From: Cytophagia bacterium CHB2
Lineage (GTDB): Bacteria > Zhuqueibacterota > Zhuqueibacteria > Zhuqueibacterales > Zhuqueibacteraceae
NCBI GenBank assembly: GCA_030263535.1
Contig: SZPB01000006.1
Span: 1-60,925, forward strand
Reading direction: 5' to 3'
DNA length: 60,925 nt
In this document: piece by piece, positions 43,582 to 53,173 of the stretch
Numbering within the stretch: the stretch's first letter is position 1
Layout of the letters: every line of letters begins with the position of its first letter
Program-made: the position numbers and the translations under genes
Notes under the pieces: model-generated
What the model saw: the letters and a program-made list of their open reading frames with translations, nothing else
Told to the model about the DNA's origin: nothing
Database searches by the model: none

Positions 43582-44802
43582 TTGGAAGAATTTTACTATC
43601 AAATACACGATCTTGTCAATGTAGTGGTTGATGCACGAGTGGATGATAAGATTGTCAAACAAATAGATTTTCAGATAGGATATTTTCGGAGCAACTTGAG
43701 AAGTGATATTGCACCTTACCAAATAGTTGTGAAGCCTTTTGAAGATTTTCAAGCGAGCAGTGAGTGTGATTTACACACATTTCACTTGGTTAAAGGGATT
43801 CCCGGAAAATGTCTAATCGATAATAATGCACGACTTGCTTTCGTAAAACAAAAACAGGGCTATACAATTTATACAGATCGGGGGGTATTGATAAATCTTT
43901 TTATTCAATTTTTCTTAATTGAGCAAGGAATATCCCTGATTCATGCCGCTGCTATTGCAGATAGATATGGCTGCGTCACGTTGCTCCCTGGAGCTGGTGG
44001 AGTGGGGAAAACTGCTCTTTTGGGTTACATGGTAAAAGAACACAATTACCGCCTTTTGGGAGACGATATTATTGGTCTGAATGATCAAGGTTATTGCCTC
44101 GCGTTTCCTAGATCTTTTGTCCTGAAAGAATATCATCAATCTGTATACCCCGAGATATTTCAACGACTGAACATTAATATTCAACAAGAGAAGCAGCGAA
44201 AGCTCACTTATTCAATTAACCCGACTGCACAGAAATTTATGAGGCTTATTCGAGAAAATGCGCCATTCCTCGGAATAACAAAAAGTCTTTTGCGTCGGTT
44301 TAAACTTTACCAGAAAATTACTCGCCATTCCAATGAAACAAAGAATCTTCCCTATTTGGCAACTGTTCCTGTTGAAGAAATATTTGGCCCGGGAATTGTC
44401 GCGAATCGAGGAGAAATTGAACGAATTCTATTCTTGGAACGCTATGCAGGCAAACAGTTCAAATTTGCGCCTTTGAGTGAGGAATCGCTTTGCCGTCGTA
44501 TGTTCGCAATCATAAACCATGAATGGGTGGAAATTATGAGACAATTGTTCACAATAGGTGCATTGGAAATAGAAAATTTGCCAAGGTATTTCGACCGTCT
44601 TGCAGCTACAGTACGTTCTGGGATTTCGGGAAAGAAATGCGAAATTTTTTTTATACCGGACAATGCTTCTCCTCGTGAGTTAGAACAATACTTTATCGGT
44701 CATGTAAATGAGATCGATGTTCGAAATCGCAGTGTTGTAATCAGGAACGAGATTGATGAGGAACCGGCCACCCAAAATAACAGTGTTAATGCCAGTATAT
44801 AA
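43582..44802 (+). CDS. HprK-like P-loop kinase of unknown target
   Basis: This 406-residue protein has in its middle IHAAAIAD, then a P-loop LLPGAGGVGKTALL (137-144) and YRLLGDDIIGL, in the order seen in HPr kinase/phosphorylase and its relatives. The N-terminal 115 residues and the C-terminal part (ERILFLERYAGK, PLSEESLCRRMF) are typical of HprK-related proteins encoded in polysaccharide and peptide loci, whose targets are not established. No HPr gene is nearby. It may phosphorylate a sugar or a protein of the export machinery. The start is a TTG at 43582 with AAAGGAAG about 9 bases before it. About 190 bases before it hold no gene. Confidence 0.7.
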   Translation: MEEFYYQIHDLVNVVVDARVDDKIVKQIDFQIGYFRSNLRSDIAPYQIVVKPFEDFQASSECDLHTFHLVKGIPGKCLIDNNARLAFVKQKQGYTIYTDRGVLINLFIQFFLIEQGISLIHAAAIADRYGCVTLLPGAGGVGKTALLGYMVKEHNYRLLGDDIIGLNDQGYCLAFPRSFVLKEYHQSVYPEIFQRLNINIQQEKQRKLTYSINPTAQKFMRLIRENAPFLGITKSLLRRFKLYQKITRHSNETKNLPYLATVPVEEIFGPGIVANRGEIERILFLERYAGKQFKFAPLSEESLCRRMFAIINHEWVEIMRQLFTIGALEIENLPRYFDRLAATVRSGISGKKCEIFFIPDNASPRELEQYFIGHVNEIDVRNRSVVIRNEIDEEPATQNNSVNASI

Positions 44803-45769
44803 TGGCGAAAAATATCTAAGTGAGGCAATTGACAGTATTCTTAATCAGACATTCACTGACTTCGAGTTTCTGATTATCAATGATGGTTCGACTGACGACA
44901 GTGTAAAGATTATTCAATCGTACGAGGATACGCGTATCCGTTTGATCCATAATGAGACCAATCTCAAGCTGATTGCCACCCTTAATAAAGGGATAGAGGT
45001 AGCAAGAGGTGAATACATTGCGCGTATGGATGCAGATGATATTAGCCTACCTGATCGTCTTGCTAAGCAGTTCGACTTCCTGAATGCAAATTCTAAAGTT
45101 GGTGTGTTGGGCTGTGCAGTGAAACTCATTGATCATTCCGGAAGCCAGGATCAGATAATGCGATTTCCATCCGCGCATGGTTTTCTCAGATGGTCTTTGT
45201 TTTTTTATTGTCCTATTGCCCATCCTTCGGTGATGATGAGACGAGTGCTCGTTAGCGATGCTGGAGGATATCGCTCTACTATGCTGCATGTGGAAGATTA
45301 TGATCTCTGGTGGCGACTAAGCCAGAAGACACGTTTATCTAACTTACAAGAGGTATTACTTCTTCTTAGAAAACACGAATACAATACGACAAAAACACAT
45401 TTTGATGAACATGTACAAAATACTTTTAGAGTCATCCAACTCATGATGTGGGAGTTTTTAAATAAGGAAGTTTCAATCGAGTTAGTTCGATGCATTTGGA
45501 ACGGACGATGTGAGACGTCAGATGACTTTTACCCATTAGCTACACTCATATATCAACTTGCAAACGCTAGCGTAAATGACAATACACTATCGGCGGCGGA
45601 GAAACAAGCAATATGTAAAGATGCGGTTAGCCGACTTTCTGCTCTAATTAACCGCAGAGCACGATATGTGAATATATTGGCCGTTCTCGGATTGGCTTTT
45701 CGATTAGACTTTGTGTTAACCTGTAGAATAATTATGAAATTGATCCGAAGAAAAATTTTTAAGAATTAG
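44756..45769 (+). CDS. Family 2 glycosyltransferase
   Basis: This 337-residue GT-A fold protein has ITVLMPVYNGEKYLSEAIDS, FEFLIINDGSTDDSV, and EYIARMDADDISLPDRL, with DAD as the metal-binding motif. HPSVMMRRVL and HVEDYDLWWRLSQ follow. It adds one sugar to the growing chain at the inner face of the membrane. The ATG lies within the end of the kinase gene, overlapping it by 47 bases. Donor and acceptor cannot be read from sequence. Confidence 0.88.
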   Translation: MRNRPPKITVLMPVYNGEKYLSEAIDSILNQTFTDFEFLIINDGSTDDSVKIIQSYEDTRIRLIHNETNLKLIATLNKGIEVARGEYIARMDADDISLPDRLAKQFDFLNANSKVGVLGCAVKLIDHSGSQDQIMRFPSAHGFLRWSLFFYCPIAHPSVMMRRVLVSDAGGYRSTMLHVEDYDLWWRLSQKTRLSNLQEVLLLLRKHEYNTTKTHFDEHVQNTFRVIQLMMWEFLNKEVSIELVRCIWNGRCETSDDFYPLATLIYQLANASVNDNTLSAAEKQAICKDAVSRLSALINRRARYVNILAVLGLAFRLDFVLTCRIIMKLIRRKIFKN

Positions 45770-45785
45770 TAAGGATTGAGGTTTA

Positions 45786-47135
45786 TTGCATATTCTCCAA
45801 GTCAGCCCGGGTGACATAGGTGGCGGTGCTGAAAAGGTAGGGTGGAACCTATTCACAGGCTGTCGGGAACGAGGTCATCCTTCATGGTTGGCAGTGAGGG
45901 CCCAGCATTCTAGTGATCCGGACGTAGTTAAGATTCCTCGTCTGCCACAGTCAAAGGCGTGGGCGACTGCGTGCTGGTTGTTCCATGGACGCTTGGCCCC
46001 CTTAAAAGAACGAGTGGCTGGTATTGAACGACTCTGCTCTTGGTTAAGGGATTTGGCCAGAGGGTGGCAACCAGCGATTGAACGCAGAATGGGGCACGAG
46101 GATTTTAATTTTCCGGGTAGCCATCGATTACTGCAATTACCGCCATGCAAGCCCGATATCGTTCACTGCCACAATCTGCACGGTGGTTATTTCGATTTGC
46201 GATTATTGCCATGGCTTAGCCAACAGGTACCGGTTATCGCGACTTTACACGATGCGTGGCTGCTCAGTGGGCATTGTGCGCATTCTTTTGATTGCGAGCT
46301 TTGGCGTACAGGCTGTGGTCATTGTCCTGATTTGACCATATACCCGGCTATCCTCCGAGATGCAACAGCATATAATTGGCGACGAAAACAGCGGATTTAT
46401 GAGCAAAGTCGACTTTATGTTTCCACTCCCTGTCAGTGGCTGATGAAAAAGGTTGATCAATCCATTTTAGCCCCCAATGTGATAGAGACTCGCGTGATTC
46501 CCAACGGGGTAAATTTAAATATTTTTCGACCTTCTAACAAGCAAATAGCTCGAGCGAAGATAGGATTGCCGTCCGATATTCCAATGCTTCTTTTCACAGC
46601 CAACTCCATTCAAAAAAATATATGGAAAGATTATCAGACCATGCAAGCTGCTGTAGCAATAATAGCCGAGCAACTCAATAATCAACGGCTGCTTTTTGTT
46701 GCCTTGGGCGAAGACGCGCCGAGTGAACAAATAGGGCAGGTAGAAATACAGTTTGTGCCGTATCAGGCAGACCCTGCAATCGTTGCCCGTTACTATCAAG
46801 CAGCAGACATCTACATTCACGCTGCCCGTGCTGAGGTGTGGGGTCTTACAATCACTGAGGCGCTAGCTTGTGGTATACCGGTAGTTGCTACGGAAGTAGG
46901 GGGAATCCCTGAACAAATTAATGATAATGTTTCCGGGTTTCTGATTCCACCTGGCGATAGCAAATCGATGGCAGATCGAATAATACGGCTTTTGACTGAC
47001 AAGGACTTGCGGCAACAAATGGGAAAGCAGGCTGCTGAAATAGCGAGAGACAGATTTGATTTAAATCGCCAAGTAGACGATTATTTGGCATGGTATCAGG
47101 AGATATTAGACAATCGACAGAATTTTCAAATTTAA
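45786..47135 (+). CDS. Family 4 glycosyltransferase
   Basis: This 449-residue GT-B protein has the N-terminal HILQVSPGDIGGGAEKV, ATLHDAWLLSGHCAHS, and IPNGVNLNIFRPS. The C-terminal donor site is AEVWGLTITEALACGIPVVATEVGG. A cysteine-rich stretch (HCAHSFDCELWRTGCGHCP) is seen in a subgroup of GT4 enzymes (WcaC-like) and may bind a metal. The start is a TTG with GAGG 5 bases before it. It retains sugar configuration, as is usual for GT4. Confidence 0.88.
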   Translation: MHILQVSPGDIGGGAEKVGWNLFTGCRERGHPSWLAVRAQHSSDPDVVKIPRLPQSKAWATACWLFHGRLAPLKERVAGIERLCSWLRDLARGWQPAIERRMGHEDFNFPGSHRLLQLPPCKPDIVHCHNLHGGYFDLRLLPWLSQQVPVIATLHDAWLLSGHCAHSFDCELWRTGCGHCPDLTIYPAILRDATAYNWRRKQRIYEQSRLYVSTPCQWLMKKVDQSILAPNVIETRVIPNGVNLNIFRPSNKQIARAKIGLPSDIPMLLFTANSIQKNIWKDYQTMQAAVAIIAEQLNNQRLLFVALGEDAPSEQIGQVEIQFVPYQADPAIVARYYQAADIYIHAARAEVWGLTITEALACGIPVVATEVGGIPEQINDNVSGFLIPPGDSKSMADRIIRLLTDKDLRQQMGKQAAEIARDRFDLNRQVDDYLAWYQEILDNRQNFQI

Positions 47136-47155
47136 GTAAAGTTACACCTACTAAT

Positions 47156-48019
47156 ATGGTCGTCGTGCAACTTCTGGGCGGTTTGGGCAATCAACTATAT
47201 CAATATGCTATTGGTCGGCAAATCGCTCTAACCAATGACGCTCCACTCAAACTCGAGTTATCAAAGGTGGCTAAAGACCCTCTTCGAACCTACAGATTGA
47301 AACACTTCAAGATTGAAGCCGAGATCGCTACACCTGATGACGTCATACAGGCTAAAGGCGGAGCCGGCATGATCGGTCGCTTGCTCCGCCGCCTTGACCG
47401 ATTTAAACCGTATTATCGACGCTTCTGGGTGAAAGAACGTCACTTTCACTTCGATCCTAAAATCTTGACCATCTCTGGCACTGTTTTCTTAGATGGATTC
47501 TGGCAGAGCGAGGCCTATTTTAAAAGTATCGAAAAAAAACTTCGTGAAGAGCTGGCGCTTCGTTCCAAACTATCAGCATGCAGCGAACGGATCGCACAAA
47601 CTATGCAAAACACTACTTCGGTGAGTCTGCACGTGCGTCGGGGAGATTACGCCGCCAATCCGGATATATACTACAATTGCCCTTTGGAATATTACCAAAA
47701 CGCCATTGCGAAAATCAAAAGCCGCGTTGAAAACCCACATTTTTTTGTCTTTTCAGATGACCCGGCATGGACTCGGGTGAATTTAACGATCAATGACCCC
47801 ACAACCTTTGTGACCCATAACGGCGTTGATAGAGATTACGAGGATCTTTGGCTGATAAGTCAGTGTAAACACCATATCATTGCCAACAGCACATTTAGTT
47901 GGTGGGGCGCATGGCTGTGCTCGCAGCCTGGAAAAACCATTATTGCGCCCAAACAATGGGCTTGGCAAGCGAAGTACAATCATAAAGAGCGCATCCCAGA
48001 GGAGTGGGAAACGCTATAA
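47156..48019 (+). CDS. GT11 alpha-1,2-fucosyltransferase
   Basis: This 287-residue protein starts VVVQLLGGLGNQLYQYAIGR, the family N-terminus. It carries the diagnostic VSLHVRRGDYAA (about residue 155-166), FFVFSDDPAW, and HHIIANSTFSWWGAWL. Enzymes of this family move fucose from GDP-fucose to a galactose 2-OH, making H-antigen-like ends. Together with gmd, fcl and the GT10-like gene it shows a fucose-bearing glycan. I chose ATG 47156 rather than the upstream in-frame ATG at 47090, which lies inside the preceding gene. AT-rich composition begins to ease here. Confidence 0.9.
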   Translation: MVVVQLLGGLGNQLYQYAIGRQIALTNDAPLKLELSKVAKDPLRTYRLKHFKIEAEIATPDDVIQAKGGAGMIGRLLRRLDRFKPYYRRFWVKERHFHFDPKILTISGTVFLDGFWQSEAYFKSIEKKLREELALRSKLSACSERIAQTMQNTTSVSLHVRRGDYAANPDIYYNCPLEYYQNAIAKIKSRVENPHFFVFSDDPAWTRVNLTINDPTTFVTHNGVDRDYEDLWLISQCKHHIIANSTFSWWGAWLCSQPGKTIIAPKQWAWQAKYNHKERIPEEWETL

Positions 48020-48024
48020 AGAAG

Positions 48025-49341
48025 ATGCACATTTGCCTGGCAACACGAGAGTTTCCACCGATAACAAATGGCGGCATAGCCTCCTATTACGTTCATTTAG
48101 CGCAACTGCTTGCCGACCATGGGCATGAAGTAACGGTTCTGACGGTTGGTAAAGAAGGTAAAGAGTCGCTGTGGACTTATCCGGGCGTAAGGGTTATCAG
48201 GCTAAGCCACCCGAGCGAGAAGCTCTTTCGCCGGCTTCGACGGAGATTTGAGGTGGGAATGGATAGCGCGGCGCGCTCCATCGCCGATGGTCTGGCCATG
48301 CGTGACTGGCTATTCGCCAACGCTACAAAAATGGATATTGACGTTGTAGAAACTGTTGAATTTGATGGGGCAGCGCCGTTTTTGATTGAAAATGAGTTGC
48401 CGCCAACCTTGGTGATGTGCCATGGTTCAAATGGACAGGTGAAGTTTCATACTCAAAAAGGTGAAACGCCAAGGCAAAAACTCATCAATTCACTGGAAGT
48501 GATGAGTATCGGATTGGCCGACGAAGTCGGATGTTATAGCCCGCTTAATGCAGAGGACTGGGAGCGTTTCATCGGCCGTAAACCGCGCTTCATTACCGCG
48601 CCTTATAAGTTTGCTGACCCTCGCATACTTAAGAAATCTTATGATACGAACAATACCGGCATTGTTGTGGGCAGAATGAATAATTGGAAAGGCATCTTTG
48701 AGCTGGTTGAAGCGCTAAATCTTTGCGTGCAAAGAGGAAATAATGTCAAAATCCGCTGGATAGGAAGTGATCAGGCGGCGCCTTTAGAATCGGTCAAATC
48801 CGTAAAAGCGTATTTACAGGAACGCTATCCGTCACTGTGGGGAAAGCATTTTCTGTGGGAAGAGTTTTTGCCACCCGAGGAAACCCGGCGTGCGCAGTTG
48901 GAAGCAGACTTTGCTATCGTGCCGTCGCGATGGGATACGTTCAATTTCACCGCTATTGAGGCCTTGTCACTGGGTACACCATTGATCATTTCGACCGGCG
49001 CCGGTGCCAGCTATCTCTGCAAAAATATGGAAAACGGCATCGTCGTTCCCTCCAGAGATGCCAGGGCATTGGCAAATGCCATTGAAATTCTCCAAGATGG
49101 TGTTCTGCGAGAACGACTGGGCAAACAAGGACGAGCAACGATCCAACGAGAATTTGCGGCGGAAAAGATTGTGGCGGAGCACGTCGCCGCGTACGAGTCG
49201 GCCATGGAAAGGCACCGATATCGCAAAGAGAAGATTTACAATTCTTCTCTCATGGAGCCGTTTGTGCGGCAATGGCAACAGTCCATAAATATTGCTTCGC
49301 TAAAACGATTGGCGCATTTGCCGAGAAAATTGTTGAGTTGA
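48025..49341 (+). CDS. Family 4 glycosyltransferase
   Basis: This 438-residue GT-B enzyme has MHICLATREFPPITNGGIASYYVHL at the start (acceptor domain; the first 20 residues include the G-rich loop). VVGRMNNWKGIFELVEAL and PSRWDTFNFTAIEALSLGTPLIIS form the donor site. ATG 48025 is 5 bases after the GT11 stop; an upstream in-frame GTG at 48004 overlaps that gene. The C-terminal about 40 residues (MERHRYRKEKIYNSSLMEPF) extend past the usual fold. Confidence 0.85.
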   Translation: MHICLATREFPPITNGGIASYYVHLAQLLADHGHEVTVLTVGKEGKESLWTYPGVRVIRLSHPSEKLFRRLRRRFEVGMDSAARSIADGLAMRDWLFANATKMDIDVVETVEFDGAAPFLIENELPPTLVMCHGSNGQVKFHTQKGETPRQKLINSLEVMSIGLADEVGCYSPLNAEDWERFIGRKPRFITAPYKFADPRILKKSYDTNNTGIVVGRMNNWKGIFELVEALNLCVQRGNNVKIRWIGSDQAAPLESVKSVKAYLQERYPSLWGKHFLWEEFLPPEETRRAQLEADFAIVPSRWDTFNFTAIEALSLGTPLIISTGAGASYLCKNMENGIVVPSRDARALANAIEILQDGVLRERLGKQGRATIQREFAAEKIVAEHVAAYESAMERHRYRKEKIYNSSLMEPFVRQWQQSINIASLKRLAHLPRKLLS

Positions 49342-50111
49342 TGAATAAAGCTCCTTTGGTTTCCATCGTTATACCCTGTTATAACTATGCCCATTTCTTG
49401 CCGGAAGCCATTGAAAGTGCGCTTCATCAGACTTACGCCAATGTGGAGATTTTGGTTGTAGACGATGGATCAACGGATAACACACCAGGGGTGGCAGCGG
49501 GCTATAAGGGGCGAGTGAGTTATCACCGTAAGCCGAACGGTGGCCTCTCGCAAGCTCGAAACTATGGGGCACGCCTCTGTCATGGCGAATACGTTGTTTT
49601 CCTTGATGCGGATAACCGCCTTGAGCCTACATTTGTTCAAGAATGTCTTGGTATGTTCGCCGTCCATCCGAATGCAGCATTTGTTTATACGCAGTTGCGC
49701 CACTTCGGTGATCTGAACTATGTAACTGACCATCCGGCTTATGATCCTGCCCGTTTGAAACGAGGCAATTACATTGACGCCTGTTCGCTTCTCAAGACTG
49801 ATCTCGTCCGTCACTATCCTTATGATGAGAAAAACCGGACGAGTTGGGAAGATTGGGATTTCTACCTAACCCTGGCAGAAAATGGATTCTACGGCGTACT
49901 TTTGAATAAACCACTGGTGTGGTATCGCCGTCACGGGGAAAACATGACCAAAAAGCTTGACCCGCTTATTAAACAGCGGTTGCGGGTCTCGATCTTGAAA
50001 CGCCATCTGCGGCTCGTGGGGCTCAGAATGTATAGCCAACAGTTATGGCGTTTTTATAGGTTGGTGTTGGGCCGCTATTGGCGTAATTCTTTGAATGTCA
50101 TGCAAGGTTGA
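49341..50111 (+). CDS. Family 2 glycosyltransferase
   Basis: This 256-residue protein has VSIVIPCYNYAHFLPEAIES, ILVVDDGSTDNTPGV, GEYVVFLDADNRLEP (metal-binding DAD) and SWEDWDFYLTLAE. The start ATG overlaps the previous stop by one base (TGATG), and an earlier in-frame ATG at 49272 lies inside that gene. Donor unknown. It ends with a 4-base overlap region with the next GT2 gene. Confidence 0.87.
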   Translation: MNKAPLVSIVIPCYNYAHFLPEAIESALHQTYANVEILVVDDGSTDNTPGVAAGYKGRVSYHRKPNGGLSQARNYGARLCHGEYVVFLDADNRLEPTFVQECLGMFAVHPNAAFVYTQLRHFGDLNYVTDHPAYDPARLKRGNYIDACSLLKTDLVRHYPYDEKNRTSWEDWDFYLTLAENGFYGVLLNKPLVWYRRHGENMTKKLDPLIKQRLRVSILKRHLRLVGLRMYSQQLWRFYRLVLGRYWRNSLNVMQG

Positions 50112-50977
50112 ATTTGCGTCCGCAGAACATGAATTACGACCCCACGCTATCTATAATTGTGGTCTCCTGGAATACACGGGACTTGCTTCGACTGTGCATT
50201 CATTCGGCGTTGGACTCACTGACTGGCATGAACGGCGAAGTCATTGTGGTGGACAATGCCTCCACCGACGGCAGTGCCGCGATGGTGCAGGAGGAGTTCT
50301 CGCATGAGCCGCGTGTTCGCCTGATGGCCAATACAGAAAATTTAGGCTTTGCCGCCGGCAATAATCAAGCATTGGCTGCAGCCAGTGGAAATATCATTGC
50401 CATCGTCAACCCTGATATCGTGCTCAACCGCGCGACCTTAGCGGCCATGCTCGAATACTTGCTGGCACATGGCCGGGTGGGGCTGGTGTCTTGCAATCTT
50501 GTGGGTTCGAATGGAAAGTCGCAATCTATTCACCGACGATTTCCTACCATACCGATCATATTTTTTGAATGGGCCCGGGTTGGCAAACATATTGACCGCT
50601 GGCTGTTGCGAAACAGATTTCATCGTCATTACCGCCTGCAGGATATGTCCCGTAAAGACGTCAAGATCATCGACCAGGCGGCTGGCGCATGCATGATGAT
50701 GAGACGTGCAACCATTGAAAAAATTGGCGTGTTGTTCGATGAACGATTTCCTATTTTGGGTAACGATCTTGATCTCTGTAGGAGGATATGGAATGCTGAT
50801 CTTGAAGTTCATGTACTTTTCAATGTCTCGGTGACGCACTATGGAAGCGCAAGCTTAGAACAAGTGGACGGGACATTAAAAGAATCCTGGCTATGGGAGG
50901 CTCTAAAAGTTTACTACGATCTGCATGAGCCACAATGGAAGAGATGGGCATTACGTCGTTTAATACCTCGAAAATGA
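50108..50977 (+). CDS. Family 2 glycosyltransferase (rhamnosyltransferase-like)
   Basis: This protein has SIIVVSWNTRDLLRLCIHS, VIVVDNASTDGSAAMV, ENLGFAAGNNQALAA, NIIAIVNPDIVLN and DQAAGACMMMRRATIEKIG. This set is typical of GT2 enzymes related to rhamnosyl- and galactofuranosyltransferases. Two starts are possible: TTG at 50108, overlapping the previous stop, or ATG at 50129, which is nearer the first strand. The 289-residue length from the TTG suits the family. It ends with an ATGA overlap onto the next gene. Confidence 0.86.
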   Translation: MNLRPQNMNYDPTLSIIVVSWNTRDLLRLCIHSALDSLTGMNGEVIVVDNASTDGSAAMVQEEFSHEPRVRLMANTENLGFAAGNNQALAAASGNIIAIVNPDIVLNRATLAAMLEYLLAHGRVGLVSCNLVGSNGKSQSIHRRFPTIPIIFFEWARVGKHIDRWLLRNRFHRHYRLQDMSRKDVKIIDQAAGACMMMRRATIEKIGVLFDERFPILGNDLDLCRRIWNADLEVHVLFNVSVTHYGSASLEQVDGTLKESWLWEALKVYYDLHEPQWKRWALRRLIPRK

Positions 50978-52005
50978 AGCTTGGTATTCTCACGCGAGGC
51001 TCAGAGTTAAACGGCAGCAGCCGCCTTCGCGCCTTTCAATACACCAAACATCTCCAGAAGGTGGGCGTCGAAACACGAATTCTTGCACGAGATCAGAATC
51101 CATCTTTGCTGTTAAGATCTCAATATGTGATGAAAGCTATTTCATTGGCTGCCTGGGCGGATGTGGTCTTGCTGCAAAAACCCAATCAAGCGAATAGGTT
51201 GATTGATCTTCTTCACGCTGTCAATCCCCGCCTCGTTGTTGATTTTGATGACGCGGTTTGGGCCCTTCCGCCTGGCAAATCTGGCCCGCGTGCTCAGAAG
51301 GTTTCCCATGAATTTGGTGCCCGTTTGCGATATGCGATTAACCGGTCTCGCTTCGCCATCACTGGCAGCCATTATTTGGCAGAATGGGTTAGAAAACAAT
51401 GTGTAAATTGCGATGTTACCGTCATTCCGACTTCCGTTGATCTAAATGATTATGAGCCAGTCCCAACAACCAATTCTGATGATTCGTTAACAATCGGTTG
51501 GATTGGTTCACAAGGAAATTTGCCCGACTTGACACAGGTCGTTTCAGCTCTCGTTCAGCTCTACAAAAGCCATGGCCCGAAACTAAGGGTGATCAGCAGT
51601 TGCCGGCCATCGTTGGGTGATTTAAATTTCGATTTTGAACCGTGGTCGGCTGAAACTGAAAATGAAGCGCTTCGACGGCTCGATATTGGTATTATGCCTT
51701 TGGTTGAAGATGAGCGTGCCCGAGGACGATGTGGATTCAAGGCAATTCAATATATGGCAACTGGTTTGCCAGTTATAGCTTCGCCTGTTGGAGCGGCGTG
51801 TGAAGTGATTGAACACGGCATTACAGGCTATTTTGCAGCGACTCCTGAACAGTGGTTGGCCCGGTTTAGCGAGCTTGTTGAAAACAAAACTTTGAGAACA
51901 AGGATGGGAATCAATGGCCGAAAGCGTGTTGAAAAGCACTATAGTATTCAAAGCAATCTCTCGTTACTTTTGAATACCTTCGAGAGACGACTCTCCCAAT
52001 CTTGA
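50974..52005 (+). CDS. Family 4-like glycosyltransferase
   Basis: This 343-residue GT-B protein starts MKLGILTRGSELNGSSRLRA. It has VVLLQKPNQANRL, VDFDDAVWALPPGK, ITGSHYLAEWVRK and LTIGWIGSQGNLPDL. CGFKAIQYMATGLPVIASPVG and EHGITGYFAATPEQWL follow. The DFDDAVW segment marks a common GT4/GT1-like subgroup of surface-glycan loci. The ATG overlaps the preceding stop (ATGA). An earlier ATG at 50935 lies inside that gene and is unlikely. Confidence 0.85.
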   Translation: MKLGILTRGSELNGSSRLRAFQYTKHLQKVGVETRILARDQNPSLLLRSQYVMKAISLAAWADVVLLQKPNQANRLIDLLHAVNPRLVVDFDDAVWALPPGKSGPRAQKVSHEFGARLRYAINRSRFAITGSHYLAEWVRKQCVNCDVTVIPTSVDLNDYEPVPTTNSDDSLTIGWIGSQGNLPDLTQVVSALVQLYKSHGPKLRVISSCRPSLGDLNFDFEPWSAETENEALRRLDIGIMPLVEDERARGRCGFKAIQYMATGLPVIASPVGAACEVIEHGITGYFAATPEQWLARFSELVENKTLRTRMGINGRKRVEKHYSIQSNLSLLLNTFERRLSQS

Positions 52006-52031
52006 TTATTCATCTCCGTTCTGAAAATAGT

Positions 52032-53171
52032 ATGAATATTTGCTATATCTCTAAGACGGCTATCCCGTCAACCAGAGCCGAAAGCATCTATGTGATGCAG
52101 ATGTGCCAGGCGTATGCAAGCTTGGGCCACAAAGTCACCCTTCTGGTGCCGAACCATCCAATCTCGGTCGACTTGGGGAACGCAGATGTATTCTCTTTCT
52201 ATGGCGTGCGCCACCCGTTTGACATCCGCAAAATACCTCTGCCTCGTTGGTGCCCTGATATGATGACTTTTGGGACGTTCTTACCATTGGCAGCATTATC
52301 TACCCAGCCGGATCTTGTCCATTCGCGTAGTGTGGCGCCTGCCTGGGGAACGACTAACTTGTTTCGCTTGCCGACCATTTTCGAGATTCACAACGCCCCT
52401 TCTGAGAATCATCGTCAAGTGAAACTGTTTAAAGAGGTTGTAACGAACCAGAATCTGCTGGCTCTTGTTGTCTTGACCAATGCTTTGGCAAACCATGTAA
52501 AGCAGCTTTTGCCCGAAAACACGCGATTATTGGTTGCGCCTGATGGCATTGATACTGCTTTGCTGTGCCGGCAAAAGTCGCCAAAGGAAGCGCGATCAGA
52601 AATTGGTATGGCACAGGAACAACGTAGGATAGTTGTTTATACGGGGCATCTTTATCCTGGGCGTGGCATTGAGCTTATCATTGAACTGGCCCAACACATG
52701 CCCGATCACTTGTTTTTGATTGTAGGAGGTCGGGATTCCGATATTACGCATTATCGTCAACAGACAAGTCATCTGAATAATTTTCATTTAGCCGGTTTTA
52801 AGTCCCCTGCACAGGTTTTCACTTATCTTCAAGCAGCAGATGCCCTCCTCATGCCTTATGCTAATAAAGTTACGTTGGCTAGTGGTGGTGATACTTCATC
52901 CTTTTGTTCCCCAATGAAGATGTTCGAATACATGGCCGCAGGTCGTCCAATTTTGGCTTCGACTCTTCCCGTCCTACAGGAAGTTCTAAAAGATGGCATA
53001 AATGCGTTCCTGTTGCCTTATGATCAACCCGAGAAGTGGATTGAGTCCCTGCGACGCTTGCAACAAGATAGCACACTGGCAGAAGACCTTGGCCGTCAAG
53101 CTCACACCGACGTGCGAGACTATACTTGGGAAATTCGAGCGAAAAGACTTTTAGAGAATTGTGGTTTTTAA
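52032..53171 (+). CDS. Family 4 glycosyltransferase
   Basis: This 379-residue protein starts MNICYISKTAIPSTRAESIY. It has VHSRSVAPAWGTT, VAPDGIDTALLCRQ and VVYTGHLYPGRGIELIIELA. The donor site is SFCSPMKMFEYMAAGRPILASTLP. TTG at 52002 is a possible earlier start overlapping the previous stop, but ATG 52032 begins exactly at the first strand. No strong ribosome site is seen. It is followed after 2 bases by a GT2 gene. Confidence 0.85.
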   Translation: MNICYISKTAIPSTRAESIYVMQMCQAYASLGHKVTLLVPNHPISVDLGNADVFSFYGVRHPFDIRKIPLPRWCPDMMTFGTFLPLAALSTQPDLVHSRSVAPAWGTTNLFRLPTIFEIHNAPSENHRQVKLFKEVVTNQNLLALVVLTNALANHVKQLLPENTRLLVAPDGIDTALLCRQKSPKEARSEIGMAQEQRRIVVYTGHLYPGRGIELIIELAQHMPDHLFLIVGGRDSDITHYRQQTSHLNNFHLAGFKSPAQVFTYLQAADALLMPYANKVTLASGGDTSSFCSPMKMFEYMAAGRPILASTLPVLQEVLKDGINAFLLPYDQPEKWIESLRRLQQDSTLAEDLGRQAHTDVRDYTWEIRAKRLLENCGF

Positions 53172-53173
53172 AG

